64,000 nt of DNA, taken from the NCBI GenBank assembly GCA_008921705.1, contig VFFE01006834.1:771293-835292 (forward strand), given 5' to 3'. The number at the start of each line of letters is the position of its first letter. Position 1 is the first letter of the stretch. This stretch comes from Burhinus oedicnemus. Lineage: Eukaryota; Chordata; Aves; Charadriiformes; Burhinidae. Shown piece by piece: positions 1 through 13,049 of the stretch. The notes beneath the pieces are model-generated. The model had not been told where the DNA came from, did not search any database, and saw nothing but the letters and a program-made list of their open reading frames with translations. The position numbers were made by a program, and so were the translations under genes.

Positions 1-1754
1 AGGGGGAGACGAGACTTCAGGAGGGAAGACGCCCGCACACGGGGCGTTTGAGGGTGATGTCCCCGGGAGTTTAGGCAGCGTTGTTTACACTCTTGTCATT
101 TGGCTACATTTGCTCATTTTTCCAAGTAAGAGGTGTTTGCCCAGAAGCATCACAATAACCTGTTTCTTCCCATTGAAAACAGAAGTGCAAATAATAAAAG
201 TATCTACAGCTGAGAAATACCCTTATATGTCCCCATGCAGCCAGTTTTGAGAAGGAGGGGAGACATCTCTTGTATGTCGGCGCGTGGCAGACATGAGTGT
301 GTTACTGCAGCCAGCTCCTGTGGGATGGGAAGTGAGCGAGTCCTCTTCTTTAAGAGTGAGGTGGCTTCCCTTCACTTCACGGTCATTTGTTTTAGTTTAA
401 GTGGGTCATTGTCTTTGGTGTTGGTGAATGCATAGAGTCCTGTATGCTTCCAGTCCTTCCAGCTGCCAGTTACGTACCGGTTGTGTAGGGACAAGCATAT
501 ATTCCCATTGGGTAGCGTTTAGCGTTGCTGGAGCATGGATCCAGTTTCAGTAGACAAAAGATGGGAGTAGTCTTCCTTTATTGCTGTGCCATTGTAAAAC
601 TCTGCCTTGTGCTACTGTTACTGTGCCATGTATTATGTCTGCTGTTTTCCAGCACTTCTTTTTATGAGAAAAAGTCAAAGTTTAAGGAAGGCAGTTTTTG
701 TGGCTGAGGCGTTGTGGCAGGGCAGGAGCTCAGGGATGGGTGTTTCCTGAGTGCAACCTCCAGTGAGGCGCAGTCCTCGCCTGCCTTCATTTCTCACTGC
801 TGAAATAGCAATAAACCCCCCCTCGTTCAGCAGGAACGCCGAGAACCTAAATTAAACAAGGTTTGTGCGTATTGACAAGAAATGATTGAAGGTGCTGTAA
901 GTGTGTGGGGTGGGAAGAAAACATGTGCTCTTGAGCTCTCTTCTGTTGGGTATGGAGGGGAGGAGAGTCCTTGATAAATCCGATGCATGTATCAAGGTGT
1001 TCCTCGATTCAGAGAGTAACCGCTAACATCTCTCCCTTGCATGTTAATAATTATTTTTAGGAGCTCTGAGGGAAGATGTAAAGCTGCCTTCTGTAATGCT
1101 TTATGAGAAACTGCTGTCTCCCTCCCTCTCGCTTTCTCTGAAGGACCCCATTGGTGTACATTTTAGATTTTGTATTGAATTTCCTGTAGATCTCTCCTGC
1201 ATCTTTTTATGATAGCTGCCACGCAGGATAGCTCTGATGAATTCTCCTCCAAGATTAAATTGGTTGCTCTGATTCTTCTCATAGTCTTTTTTATTTTCCC
1301 CTTCCCAACAGTCCTTCGCATCCATACCAATGGCTTTGCATCATTCTCTTTCTTTTCCTGTATTTGTAAATCACAGTGTCCTCTTGTAGCAGGTATTTTT
1401 ATTGATTACTCAAAAAAGGTAGTTGAGCTAAATAGCAAAGCTGAAATGGGTCTTAAAGAAGTGCTATTCCTGCAGCATGGTAAAAATGGACCTTATGAAC
1501 AAGAATGAGACTCAACACACGCAACATCATCAGCACCAAACTCGGCGTAAAAGCTGGCAGTTCCTGGGAGACCAGAAACCCTCCTGGCTTGGGAGTAAGT
1601 TCAGTGGTCGTCCCCAGCCCTTGCGCAGCATGGAATGGAGTTGGCCTGAGTTGCTGGGTAATTGGAGGTCCAAAACATTAACGAGCTAGCCGTGGAAGTT
1701 AGAGTGGGAAGATGTGGATGTTTAGGGATTTATAAATTCACATAATTTAAGGCC

Positions 1755-1855
1755 GTGAGGGTGTGATCTGCTGTGACCTCCTGTATAGCACAGGCCACAT
1801 GAGCTCCACTAATTAATTGTACTGCCTTGAGTACAATAACTCTGACAGAACAAGG
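1755..1855 (-). mobile_element. Ancient L3/CR1-like LINE tail
   Basis: The stretch gtgacctcctgtatagcaca, followed by ggccacatgagctccac and tgccttgagtacaataact, resembles the well-known amniote L3/CR1 tail read in reverse (gacctcctgtataacacagg, ggccatagaac, then a gagcccaataact-like block). Divergence is high, as expected for an old copy. The rest of the element is not visible. Confidence 0.6.
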
Positions 1856-3705
1856 GCACAAAATTTAGGCAAGGTTTTAATTTTTCATTTAAATTTTTCC
1901 AGTTAGGGAAAATCTGCCTGATTTTTAAGTGAATAATAAGAAATTATTCCCCATTTTTAAAGTATGCACCAGTCTAAATTTAGCTGGCTTTTACCTGTTG
2001 CATCTTGTTATTCACTTGCTTTTTAGACTGAAGATAAAGCCTGCAGAGGTTTTTGTGAAGGCAGGATGTTTGAAATCTCAGAGCCTTCCTATTACTAAAT
2101 TTTCAAAAGAGATGAGAATCGAACTTGCAATCGTTTGGCGTCTACAGTCTATAAAATAGAGGGAGCCTCTACCTCTCTAAAAAGTCCCTTGTGAAATTCC
2201 AGGGCTCTGTATTCACAGACAGCATCTCTGGAGAAAGCAATGAATTTCCATGCTCTACCTAATCTGTCTCAAAACTGTACATCACAGGCTGAGCAGTTTA
2301 AAATTCCTTTATGCACGCTGTACAAGGTGTGAGTGGTTTGTCTGGGATCGTGCAGACAGAAACCGGGTGTGGATTTTTGCCTGTGGGATAGCGGTGGCCA
2401 TGAGGGTGGGAGACATGAAGGTTTGCTCCTTCTAGGCCTCCCCATGTTCCCAGACAGACTCGACTTGCAAGATGCACCCCCTTCTATTTCAGTATCTCCC
2501 TTCTTTCTTGACAAAAGGTTTAATGGGAGGTCAGGTGTTTTACGTTCAGGGTGTCTCCTGGCCCTTCCGTGGAGTTCCGCTTTGGAAGAGGTAATTTCTA
2601 ACAGTGGGAATCTCAGTACCGCTGCAGCTGAAAAAGGAACATACGGGCAGTCTCAGCGTCTCTCAGCGCTGCGTTAGCTACAGCCCTGCTTAAACACAGT
2701 TGTTGCTGGTGAAACTCTTGCATTTTCCAGGACTTGCCTGGACAAGGATAATTTTTCTGAACACTGTGCTAAAAGCCAGCTATTCAAAGCAATACCTTAC
2801 CTTTCTGTGCCAGGTAATTTGCCGCTGCTGATAACAGTCACGCAGTCTGTGATACCGTTTATGGTACAGGAGTTTCTGTCACCTCACTCTGGTGGTAGGT
2901 TAATGCAGCAGTGAAAAAACCAAACCAACCATGTTTCTTATCCCCTTATTAGAAGTGCATTGGTGCTAAACCGAGGGCCTGGTTTTCCCATGAAAACGGC
3001 TCCTAAAACAGAAGTTTGGGTCTTACCTGAAGCCCTCATGAGTCTGCTGTAAGTATAACCACACAGTTGAGTCCCAGGTTTTTACTGGGATTTTTTTCAG
3101 TGCTGCGGAAGGCAATGTCGGAGTAATAGCTTTTTCTGAAAACAGAGGGAGCACACCTGGGTTTAGGGCTGATACAAGAGATCCTCGGGAAGAGAGAGCT
3201 GGAGGAGCCCAGCCTAGAGAGGCAGTGAGAAGTAGCTCATACCTGTGTGGGCCGTTCGGACACACCGAGGTACCACTGCTGTTAGTGAAGGGGGAATCCC
3301 CAGCGGTGCATGATCTGTTCGGTAGCGTCCCCCTGACTAGGAACGTTCTTATTTTTCCTCAGCCACTCCATGATTAACAAATGGTTGAGTCCAGCTGATA
3401 AATCAGGGCTATACAATTATGCTTACCTCTAAATAGAGAAATGCAACTCCTGTTTTAAATTCAATTATTATAATTGCAGCATTCTGAAAAAAAACCCTAA
3501 TACATTCATTTCCTAATAAGAGATTACAGATTCCAAATTACAGCGTCGCGTATGTCAAAACAGGAAATTTGAGGCAGGCAGGCCAAAGTGTGCCATTGTC
3601 TTTACAATTTGTATTTACTTGCTGTAGATTTAGAATAATCCTTCTCTTCCCTCAGGTCTGGCACAGACAATTTATAAATTGTACAAAAATGATAAAGGCA
3701 GCAAT

Positions 3706-3729
3706 AAATAATAATAATAATAATAATAT
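3706..3729. repeat. AAT microsatellite
   Basis: About eight uninterrupted or near-uninterrupted aat/taa units inside AT-rich intron, likely length-variable between individuals. Confidence 0.9.
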
Positions 3730-4604
3730 ATAACAACTGTGCGAGTGATGAATTATAAAACAGAGTGGAAAAGGGAATGAGCCGGCAGCATAGAAGCCAG
3801 TTTCCAGGGCTGAGTACACAGTCTGAGTTATTTTTCTGGCATTATGACAATGAGGAACATTTATGGGAGTTTGCAAACAGCTTACAACACAAATCATTTT
3901 GTTTCAGGTTATATTTATAGGGCTTAGTTAAGAGTTTTTTAGTATCCATTAAAATCCAATGTTCAGAGGTTTATAGCTCAGCTGTTAAGGTCTTATCCCT
4001 AAGGATCAATTGTTTTGGGTTGTTTGGGGAATTATTATTATTATTTATACAATTCAGTTTAAATTGCTTAGCCTAATGTAAAGATACAGAGCTCAAAAGC
4101 TAAAGAGTTCTTGTTGTTTGGGAAAGAAGAGAAGAGATGGGGTTTTATTCTTTATTTTTTGCTTGAGATATTATTTCTACAACTAATTTATCTTACAAAT
4201 CAATTGAATCTCTTCAGATGTGTTTCAGTAGCCATTTTGTGCTCAGAGTTGCTGCAGCCTGTAAAAGAGAACAACCCCTGTGCAATGTTATCGATATTGT
4301 ATTGCTGTTTCTTTGTGTGCATTTCTGTAATTTAACATAAAAATAATTTTCAGTTGAAATGATATAATTTGCTATAGGTCAGGCCGTTTAGTTGGTGGAA
4401 GGTGAGATCTATACTGAAAATAGGCATGATGTGTCTGTGGCCTGATCCAAGTCTTAATGTTTTCTTCTTCTTTGTTTCTTCTAGTTACTCAGACCAAAAT
4501 TCTCTAAGAAAAATGCCCTATTACTTTATAAACATGTATAGTAAAAAGTAACCAAATCCTAAGGAGTGTACCATTTAATAGCCCAAACAGAAGAGAAGTA
4601 GAGA

Positions 4605-4722
4605 GTTGACAGAAGAAGAGACTAAGTGACTTGCCTGAGGTGATACTAATAGCCAGTGACAGAGGTGGACCTTCCGAGTCCTAGCCTGAAGCTATCTTTC
4701 CTCCATCATGTTGCTTTTCAGC
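4605..4722 (-). mobile_element. MIR-like SINE (reverse orientation)
   Basis: The order gagactaagtgacttgcctg, aggtgatactaatagccagt, gacagaggtggacc, then a cctagcctgaagctatctttcc-like segment is the reverse complement of a MIR/L2-type SINE (family form: taagtgacttgcccaaggtc, cagctagtaagtggcag, then the gagccaggattcgaacc block). It is well below full identity, so it is an ancient copy. Confidence 0.7.
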
Positions 4723-6754
4723 CTACAATGAAGTATTTTTGGTGAGAGGTGAGTCAGATCCAGAGAGTATAACTGGATCACTACCAGTTAGGTAGCGATG
4801 GAGGGTTAAGAACTGGACACATAGGGAAAAGGTCAAATAAGATATCTGATAGTTGCGTTTCATAAACAAACATAGGAGCATTTGAGCCAAATGAACTGTG
4901 TGTCTTGAGAAAGAATATTTTAAATTCTTAAAATGCACCTATCTGTGGAATTAATACAGTGACTGTTCTTATTTAAATTCTTTTCCATTGTATCAAGCTT
5001 CCTTTGTGGCAGTACTTCCTAGCTGTTTCTTGTTTAATTCTAAATATTCATGACATTAATTCTATTTAAGTTCTAAGCTGCTATCTGAGACAAAATGTCA
5101 ACATTTTAATGACAAACTACTTTATCCATTGCGTACAGTGGAGTCCCCAAGGAACCTGTTTGCTGTGGCTGACTATCAATCTCTGATTGAAAACCTGATT
5201 GACACCAATAAAAGCTTGGTAGTTCTCATTTCCCCATTTAAAATGATCCAAACAGCTCAATAGCCATCCACGATCTATAGAGTGTTTTTAGCGTGTACAT
5301 AATTCATCTTCTCAATTATTCTGCTTTTTTAACTTCTAATTTTGGAATAGCAGAACTTTTCCATCGGGTGAATAGAACATTCAGCTACTCTCTTTTTGCC
5401 TTTTCCTCTGGTGTTGCAATCACACAGGACCCCACATTCCTTCTGGGCCCTGAAGAAGCATCTTTTCATCCTCTTTGCTTCCTGCCACAACCCTTTTTGT
5501 GGATTATTCTTTTTACTTTTTACTCGGTTGTATGAACCGTAAGCTCTGGACCTTCCAAGATCTGTAACACTCAGTTACGTGCCGAAGAAGACAAGTTGTT
5601 GCCTCCAACCTATTGATTCTGTTTTCAAAGTTAACTCAACCCTCACTTAGTTTTTTGTCTTGTAATTTCTATTTCTGGCAGTGATGAAGAAAGGAAGAAA
5701 CTCTCAGACCCCAGACTGTGAATGTAAAGCTGACAGTAAAAAACCATTTAAGAGGAGTTCTCTGTGAGATACTGAGGTCAACATTTGGCCATCTGGCAGT
5801 TAGGAACAGACATGTGTGAAGGCACGCCAGGCACCTGCTGAAGGCAGATCTGCAATAGCAAAGTCTTCAAAGGTTTGCTTGCTGCTTCTCAGCCATTGCA
5901 TGGTTTTCATTTGTAGCTTCTCTTATCGAGCACAATTTCTAAATGAGGATGGTTGCTTCACTTTAAGGACGTACAAATGACTTGCCCTCACCTGTCAAGC
6001 ATGATCCTTGTATTTTACCAGGCCCATTATGAACGCAATCTTTCTGTCGAAAATTTGCATACCTCCTTTCTTGAAAAGTAATGACAGCAATTTCTTTCCC
6101 TCCGCTCACTTTCTGAGTGTCTCATTTAACAGCACCTGTGAAACCGACAGGCGCAGAGATGAGAAGTGAAAGAGAGCAGTTGATTAAATCATCATCAAGT
6201 CGGGCCTCAGAAAGTCAATTCTGCTTCCCGTCTGCAATGATATCCTTTTATCTTAAAGTAATGAGCTATGGCACTTTTGCATCGGGTAATGCGATAAGTT
6301 CTATTAGCATGTTCCATTTGCTTCACAAGCAAGGGCAAGTCATTTCAGCAAGCTCATATCACTGCAATCAAAGCAATTGGCTTCACAGGCAGAGAAGAAA
6401 GAGGAAAGGCTCAGGGTGATTTTTATGGATCACAACACAGTGGAAAAAATAGATTCTTGTATTATTTTAACCCGTAACATGCTTTGCTTCTTGTCCATCT
6501 AGGTATTTTGATTTCATTAGCCTGTAAGTACCTGGAAGACTCAAATTCCAAACTGAACTCTTGAGGTAGGAGCAGGAGTTATGAAAAATAGGAATCTCTT
6601 CTTACACAGATACACTGGCTAATGCACTATTAGGCAGTGACTTCATTAACCACTGATTAGTTTAAGTCTTTGCTATTGACTTAGTCCACCAGTATAAATA
6701 CACATTTTTCTTATTATTTACTATTATTTATTTTTTGACCCCTGTCAAAGTACT

Positions 6755-6854
6755 CATCAGTTGAGAGGTTGCTAAAAATGACATTACGCACTACAAACTG
6801 TCGTCATCATTTGAGAGGATGCTAAAAATAACATTACGTGCTGCAAATTGTCTA
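6755..6854. repeat. Tandem duplication, 50-bp unit, two copies
   Basis: Unit one (6755-6804) and unit two (6805-6854) align without gaps at 41 of 50 positions. Both carry catca-ttgagagg, tgctaaaaat and acattacg. The two copies are directly adjacent, so this is a local duplication rather than two dispersed repeats. No function is apparent. Confidence 0.85.
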
Positions 6855-7375
6855 CAGCCAGAAAGGCAGGTAAGGAGGCAGCAAGTGTGCATGGAGAGTC
6901 CCAGAGGCAGAGGAATGTAGTCATTTTTTCATACAGAGCACTGAGGAACTGAGGCAGGGAGTTCATCCTTCTATTGCAAAGGAGAATGACTTCCTAAAAT
7001 GAAGATTGGGTTGTGTTTGTAGCCAACAGCTGCTTGGTGCCCAGTTACTCTAGTGGAATTTGGATGCCTGACTTGCAGCAGGCACTTTCTGAAGATGCTG
7101 AGCTAAGTAACTCGTGGCATCGTTGGCTTTCTAATGGTACATCTGGAAAGCCCATTTAATCTTCCGCTCACACTGGTGGGAGCATCGTCCTGTTCTTTGG
7201 GGATGGCTGGATTGGGCCTTAAGCACTTGTGGGATCATTGAGCAATGACACCATAAGGAAGCCGTCGGGAGTGATAACCGGGGGAAAGAAGTTGCACTTT
7301 TCCAAGAACTGCAATAACTTACCAGTCTCAGCTCAGTTTCCAGGGAGCAAAGGAAAACGTGTTTCTGACAGGGCT

Positions 7376-7597
7376 GGTTTCTCTTCATCCTGCTCTGGGG
7401 CTGTGCCTGGAGGTGCCCGAGGATGTCGGTGTCGTGTTTCCCTGGGGTGAAACCGAGCCCCGGGCAGACAGCCAGGACAGAGGGCTGGAGCTCTGTCCCT
7501 GGCAGCCCTCAGGCAGGCTTTGCGCTCCTGCGGGCCCTGTGCTGCCTCCCCAGCCATGCACAGGAAGCCTCCCAGTCTCTCCTGTTTGCACGTAGCT
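7376..7597. other. GC-rich patch without recognised gene
   Basis: About 220 bp markedly richer in G and C than its surroundings, with roughly eight CpG. It supports overlapping open frames on both strands, as GC-rich DNA does, but none has a recognisable domain or paired splice sites. Confidence 0.5.
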
Positions 7598-8549
7598 ACT
7601 AGCCTTCCGCTTCAAGTGATATCTCTGGGAATACAGGGATTGACACAACAGAATCAAACCTCAAAACAGGACTCATGTTTAGCTGTCTTTCTGGAGTGAA
7701 ACTCCCCTTTGCTTTACAAATAAGCTCACTGTGGTGTATCAGGAGTATGTATACCTACCCACCGGTTGCCAAGGATATACACACCTCCTATATAAATATA
7801 AGGTGGATCATCTTTATCATGGGTAGTAATGCAATCTAGTGTTTCCATTTTAATATGAAAAATATAATTCTTTCTTAACAAACCATTGTTTTGGTGATGG
7901 TAGAGCTAGAAGGAGCCACTTATTGTGTCTTTTTGCTATATAGAACAATCATAGAAGTCCTGGGTGTAAGGAATTTAAAAGAGTTATAGCTGGAAGAGGT
8001 TCTAAGTTCTGAATATTTTTTCCTGTGAGGGGCCAAGATAACTTTAAATGTCCAAGACTGATACATTTCATCTGAAGTGAAGTAGTTTGGATAAAATGGA
8101 ATTCAGATTAGAGGTCAACATTGCAATCTTTTGTCCAGACTAAGGTAATTTGTGTAAAATGGGACTTTTCTGTGAATAATCCATAATTTTAGCTTTTGAG
8201 AAAGCAGACCTTAAACTTCTCAGACCATCTCTGTTTCAGAGTCATTCCTTACAGTGAATCACTGTGGATAATGGTGAAGAATTGCTGAGCAGACTGTGAT
8301 GTTAACCAATTTGCGAGATGTTATATATAAGATTCCTTGGCAAGGAGCTCCATGCTGAATGCTACTTGCAGGCAAAGTCAGAGATAGGAAAGCAAAAAGT
8401 GAAAATCTTACTCTTAGTTTCTTTGTGACTCTGCCTGTCTCCATTTCATCAATTAGAAAATTGCCCATTTATTCCCTGTCTGTGTCTCCTTTCATCTAGG
8501 AGATGTTTTTTTCTCCTTTTTTCTTGGAAGCAAAGGTCTAATTGTACAG

Positions 8550-8974
8550 CTAAAATATCATCTCTGCCCTTTCTAGGGCTCTCAGTTTGTCATTGGTGGA
8601 TAGATGGACAAGAATATTGTAAATGTCAGTGTGAACATGGCTGAGGTCTGGGTTTTCCCTCATTTTCTTCAGATTTCTTTTCAGCAGACAGATGAGTAGA
8701 ATCACTTTGTTCAGCGCTGGCGTTTCAGCAGCACTGACTCCTTTGGTGGCAATGATAAATGGATCCAAGATATGAAATAGCTGTTCCAGCAATGTCCATT
8801 GAGCAGAATAGAGAACAATGCCCTCCTCAATGTCATTGTACATGATATATTCAATGATTGCCACTTTTTGCACAAGAATGTGTTCAATCAGCAAGGTACA
8901 TAGAAATCCGTAGTGTTGCTTCAGCCTGAATGAGCTGGTGAGGTGGCACAGACCTTTACTCAGCTTGATTTGGA
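8550..8974 (-). pseudogene. Decayed hAT-type (ZBED-like) transposase fragment
   Basis: On the minus strand about 140 codons are open from a stop near 8974. The peptide contains WTLLEQLFHILDPFIIATKG, then TPALNKVILLICLLKRNLKK. This matches the pattern in hAT/ZBED transposases of a tryptophan, a leucine-rich segment ending in a PF-x-x-AT motif, then a T-x-(S/N)-x-V helix before the C-terminal dimerisation region. The BED zinc finger, the catalytic residues and the terminal HATC domain are not seen. Terminal inverted repeats and a target duplication were not found, so it is an old internal fragment. A domesticated ZBED exon is a less likely alternative, since no splice sites or longer frame support it. 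Confidence 0.55.
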
Positions 8975-11900
8975 CCAGACTCTCTCAAGCTATCAAAATG
9001 GGCTCAAATTATAGCTGTAACCTCATAGGGTGTCTGATTTTTGAAATGTGGCATTGGGATCAGTCTCATTCTGCGGGTGCTGTGGGAGATGTGCTGTGCG
9101 TTTTAACTCGAACTCTCTCCAGCTGGGGCAGGGGATTTGGGAGGTACAACTAATCTTTAGCCCAATCCTTAGTTTTCCCTTTCTTATACAAAACACACCA
9201 GCAATTAAACCTCAAATGGGCATTGGAAAGTTCTTTCCCTACTTCCCACTGCAGCTCTGTGTGTGCATACTCCGTATCGCAGGGAATGCATCTTACGCTT
9301 TCACAAGCCGGACTGATGGCAGTTATTTAGAAGGTTTAAGCTGGGGCAGAAAGAAGAGCTAGCTTTTTTGTTGGTATGAAGACCTCACGAGTTTGTACGT
9401 TCCCTCCTCACCTTGGGTTGAATTTAGGAACAGCTATTTGAACTTTTCACTGCAGTGCAGGTATAAAACTGCAAGTTTGCGGGTTACTGATTCTGGTTAG
9501 CACTTCTTGAGCATGAAGTTGCAGAAATACTGCAAAAGGAAGCTTGGACACCCGGCACGTGTGTGTCAAGCGATGTGGTGGCTGTTAGCCTGCACACTTT
9601 AGTTATTAAAGGTGTTTGAACAGTTTAAGTGATAACTGTGGCCAATTTGAGCAAGTCATTGTCAGTCTGCTCTCGTTATTGCCCCTAATTGCGTAGAAAT
9701 TAGAAGCAACCTTAATGTTTCCGTATGTCCTCTAAGAATTGTATCTGTGGAGCCAGTTTTGAGCGAGCTTTAGATGTCCCTTGCTTTGGATTTGGTTTCT
9801 AGTGCTGTCGGTCCTTTGGGAAGACTGTTAAGAGTCCCTTCTGCCCACTCCAAGACTTTCCAAAGCGTAAAACAGCCGTTTTGAAGAATCCGTCCTCTGA
9901 GGGGCCCATCAGGCTGTGGTTTGAAAAGATCTCACAGCATTTTGTGCCATGCTCATTTGAAAACTTGGCCGTACGTGGGAGCTGTGGGTGCTCAGCAGTT
10001 TTGCTAATCTGGCTTTTATTTCAGTGCCTAAATGAGAGCTAAGGGCTGCTTGGTTGGGTGGGTTTTTGATAATGTAGGCCAGCTTTTGGAAATTTGGCTC
10101 TGGGCTCTTCTCAAGGCTGGCCCCGGGTGACTGTAATCAGTCACGACTTGTGTTCGGTGCGGAGATAGTAAATGCCTTGAGCCGGAGAATCAGAGAAAGT
10201 AACCTCTGTTTGCTCAGGTGTAAAATGTGTCGGCAGCCTCCTTGTCCTGATTTGTCACATTATCACTTGCAGCTTCCAGTGAAGCTAGTGGCAGTTATCC
10301 AAAAATCAGGTCATGCTGTCTCTAAATGATATTTTGGATTCCTAGTTATGTACAGAATATTCCGATGCAGCATGTGCACAGAGCCGTGGTTTCCTGAAAC
10401 AAGACATGGGAAAACACTGAAAAATTGTCCTTTCGTAATAGGCGCAAAGTACTGAAATGCGACCCAAAGCAGAGGGCCCAGTACAAAGCATTTGCATCAT
10501 TTCAATTCCAAAACAGTCTGGTGCTCTGAGAACCAGAAAGCACTTAAATCACTTTACTTTTTTCTATGGCACTGGGAGGTAGAGAAACACTAGAGGAATT
10601 GAAGAATTGAGCAAGCGGTGCAGACTCAAGCCTTCAAATTGACCGGTAGTTGTGAATAACCAACGTCACGGTTGTCAGCTTGGGTTTCCAAAACCTGTTC
10701 TCCAGAATTGGTTAGCAGTAAGCCTGCAGAAGATGGGAACACCTTGTGCTTTAGCACCTCTGGGAAGGAAATGCATCCCAAAACGTAAATCAGAGCGAGG
10801 GCCGCTGGGGGTTGCGTGTGCATGTGCAATGCCCGGAGTGCCTACATGGCAAAGTAGTCTCAGGCATGGGAAGAACATACAGTTGCTCCAGTTCGGTTTC
10901 CAGCCTGAGCAGCAAACCTCTTCTTTCTTCTGCAAGTCTTTTTGGAGTTACCCCTGCACATAAATTGTCTGATTCTTTCCAGGAACCAGAGGAAATCCGC
11001 ATATTTAATCCTCAGGGAAAATTCAGCTTAGCGTGGCTGTGCAAAGCATGCACATGCAATGTATATGCCTGCACACAAACACACACGTGTACAAACTGCA
11101 TGTAAATATGCCCCCAATGCAGTGCATAAAGCCCTTTCCTCCTGTCCCTTCTTTTTTTTCTTTCATACAGCTTGTCCATAAAATTCTGCTGTTGGAACGG
11201 GACAGCGCTGCTGGACGGTGGGTCTCCTTCCCTCGCGCCCCACCAACAAAACCTCTTTATGAGTGAAATAGATGCCTTGTGTGTGCAGGACTCCTGGCAT
11301 TTTACGAAGTGTAGCTGGAGCCAGGCTAGGCAAACGTTAGGAGCTGTTTGCTGAGTGCGTTTATTGCCTTTGCATAATTTATGAGCTGGAGGGGTTTGAC
11401 CATCATTCGTCTCTGCCAGAGGCTGGCACTGAGGGCTCTGGAGGATGGAGCTGTAAATTGGATGGTGTGCTCCTGCTGAGCTCACAGCAAAGTCCTCGGG
11501 TCAGTATGGGAATTTAATACCAGGAATGGAACTGTTTTCTCAGAGTGCCATGTGGGCCTCCGTGCAGCAGAGGCTTTTTTGGCAGCCACGGTGACTGGCC
11601 AAATCGCGAAGCTGTCAGTCACCGGGCATGTTGTGAAGGGAGCCCGAGCATTTTTAATCGGCTTGGCATCCGTGCTGCTTCCATAATGGACACCAGTAGG
11701 TCTCAGTCCTTCGCCATATGCTTAACTCTGGAGACAAGGTGCTTCTGGGTATAGCAGTAATTATTTGATGCGGAATTAAGCAGACCTTGAAATTAGAACT
11801 GGACTGTCGGAAAGCAGGAGGCTTAACACTTTGATGGAAATAACTTCCCACTGACATTGCTCTGTGCACTTCCTCTGCAGATTCACTTGGATGTGGGTAA

Positions 11901-13049
11901 CTGTTTTGCTGGCAAATTCAGATGTCACTGCTGGCAAGTGCTCTTCTCCCCAGGTACCTCCACACTGCAGAAAACACAAAACCCTGAGCTCTTTCCAAGC
12001 TTATGAGTTGGGAAAAACTTAATCCACAGCGGAGGAGAGATTCCTTAAACCAGACAAAAAATGGTGGGGGAAGGAGAGGCTGCCAAGCGCTGTGCCCACA
12101 GCTGGCTCAGAGGACGCCTGCCTGCGTGCCCCAGCCGCGGGAGCGGGTGGCGTATTAAAACCCTCTGAACTCTGCTGCTGAGGGGGAATCGTTCTTGCCT
12201 GCTTATTTCTCCACTTTTTATCCCCTTTCTTTCTCCTTTTGGATTCAAGTATTGCAGTCAGGACTTGTACTGGTGTTTGGCCGGAGCGTGGGCGGGGGAC
12301 AAACAAATGGAGTAATTGGTTCTGGGCTCCCTGTTTGGAAACATCTAAGATGTGTCATACATTATAATGCACCCAACGTACAGAGCACGCGATGCAGGGA
12401 CCCAGGACCGCTGGGCCCTCCTGGCTGTAACCAAGCGGTGGAAGAAAGTGCCGTAGCCCAAAAGCTGAATTTTTCCAACAACTGTAAAATAGAGGTAGTA
12501 AATGGGCATTATTTGTGACATGCTGTGATATTCGTGTGTGAAAACCCATGTGCCCGTCTGCTTTTTTGTAAATGTAGGGCCTTGCTTTGCAAACACGGGT
12601 TTGCGAACATTTGCACCTCATACCAAAATCTCATACATGTAGTCATGCTGAAGTCAAAATGCATATTTACAGCGTAAGTGTATAAGCACTTTATATAAAT
12701 ACCATACTGTTCTAGAAATGTGCAGTTCTCCTTTTGTCAGTTAAGTACGCTCTCTTCATTAACTTGATCACCGTATGAGGGTTTCAAATTTCAAGCTAAA
12801 ACTGTCTCGTATCTTCGTGTTCCATCTCATTTGTTTGTTACCAGAGTATTTAGGTGCAACTAGTGCTATATAAATAATTTCTGTTACTAATAAATTTCAC
12901 TTTCATTTCTGTTTGGAATTATCTGAAAGCAGACTGTAATGTTATCTAATTTTTGCTTAATTTTAAATTATTTGGAAGATAGCTAGAAATAGTTCTTCGC
13001 TTTAATTTGTTAGTATGTAGCTCATTGGTGTGTGGAAGGCACCTCTTCA

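Noticed and set aside
3383..3420. Possible further amniote repeat copy (gtccagctgataaatcaggg)
   Set aside because: The match is short and lacks the second arm.
7333..7657. Overlapping open frames on both strands suggesting an exon
   Set aside because: Both strands are open because the DNA is GC-rich. No domain and no acceptor/donor pair fits.
7895..8025. Two short tracts (gtagagctagaaggagcc and ttatagctggaagaggttc) resembling LINE or SINE tails
   Set aside because: The similarity to L2/L3-type tails covers under 20 bases each and could be chance.
11012..11485. 157-codon open frame on the minus strand
   Set aside because: Composition-driven: it runs through CA-rich low complexity (repeated Cys, Val and His codons), shows no domain, and has no splice-site pair or neighbouring coding signal.
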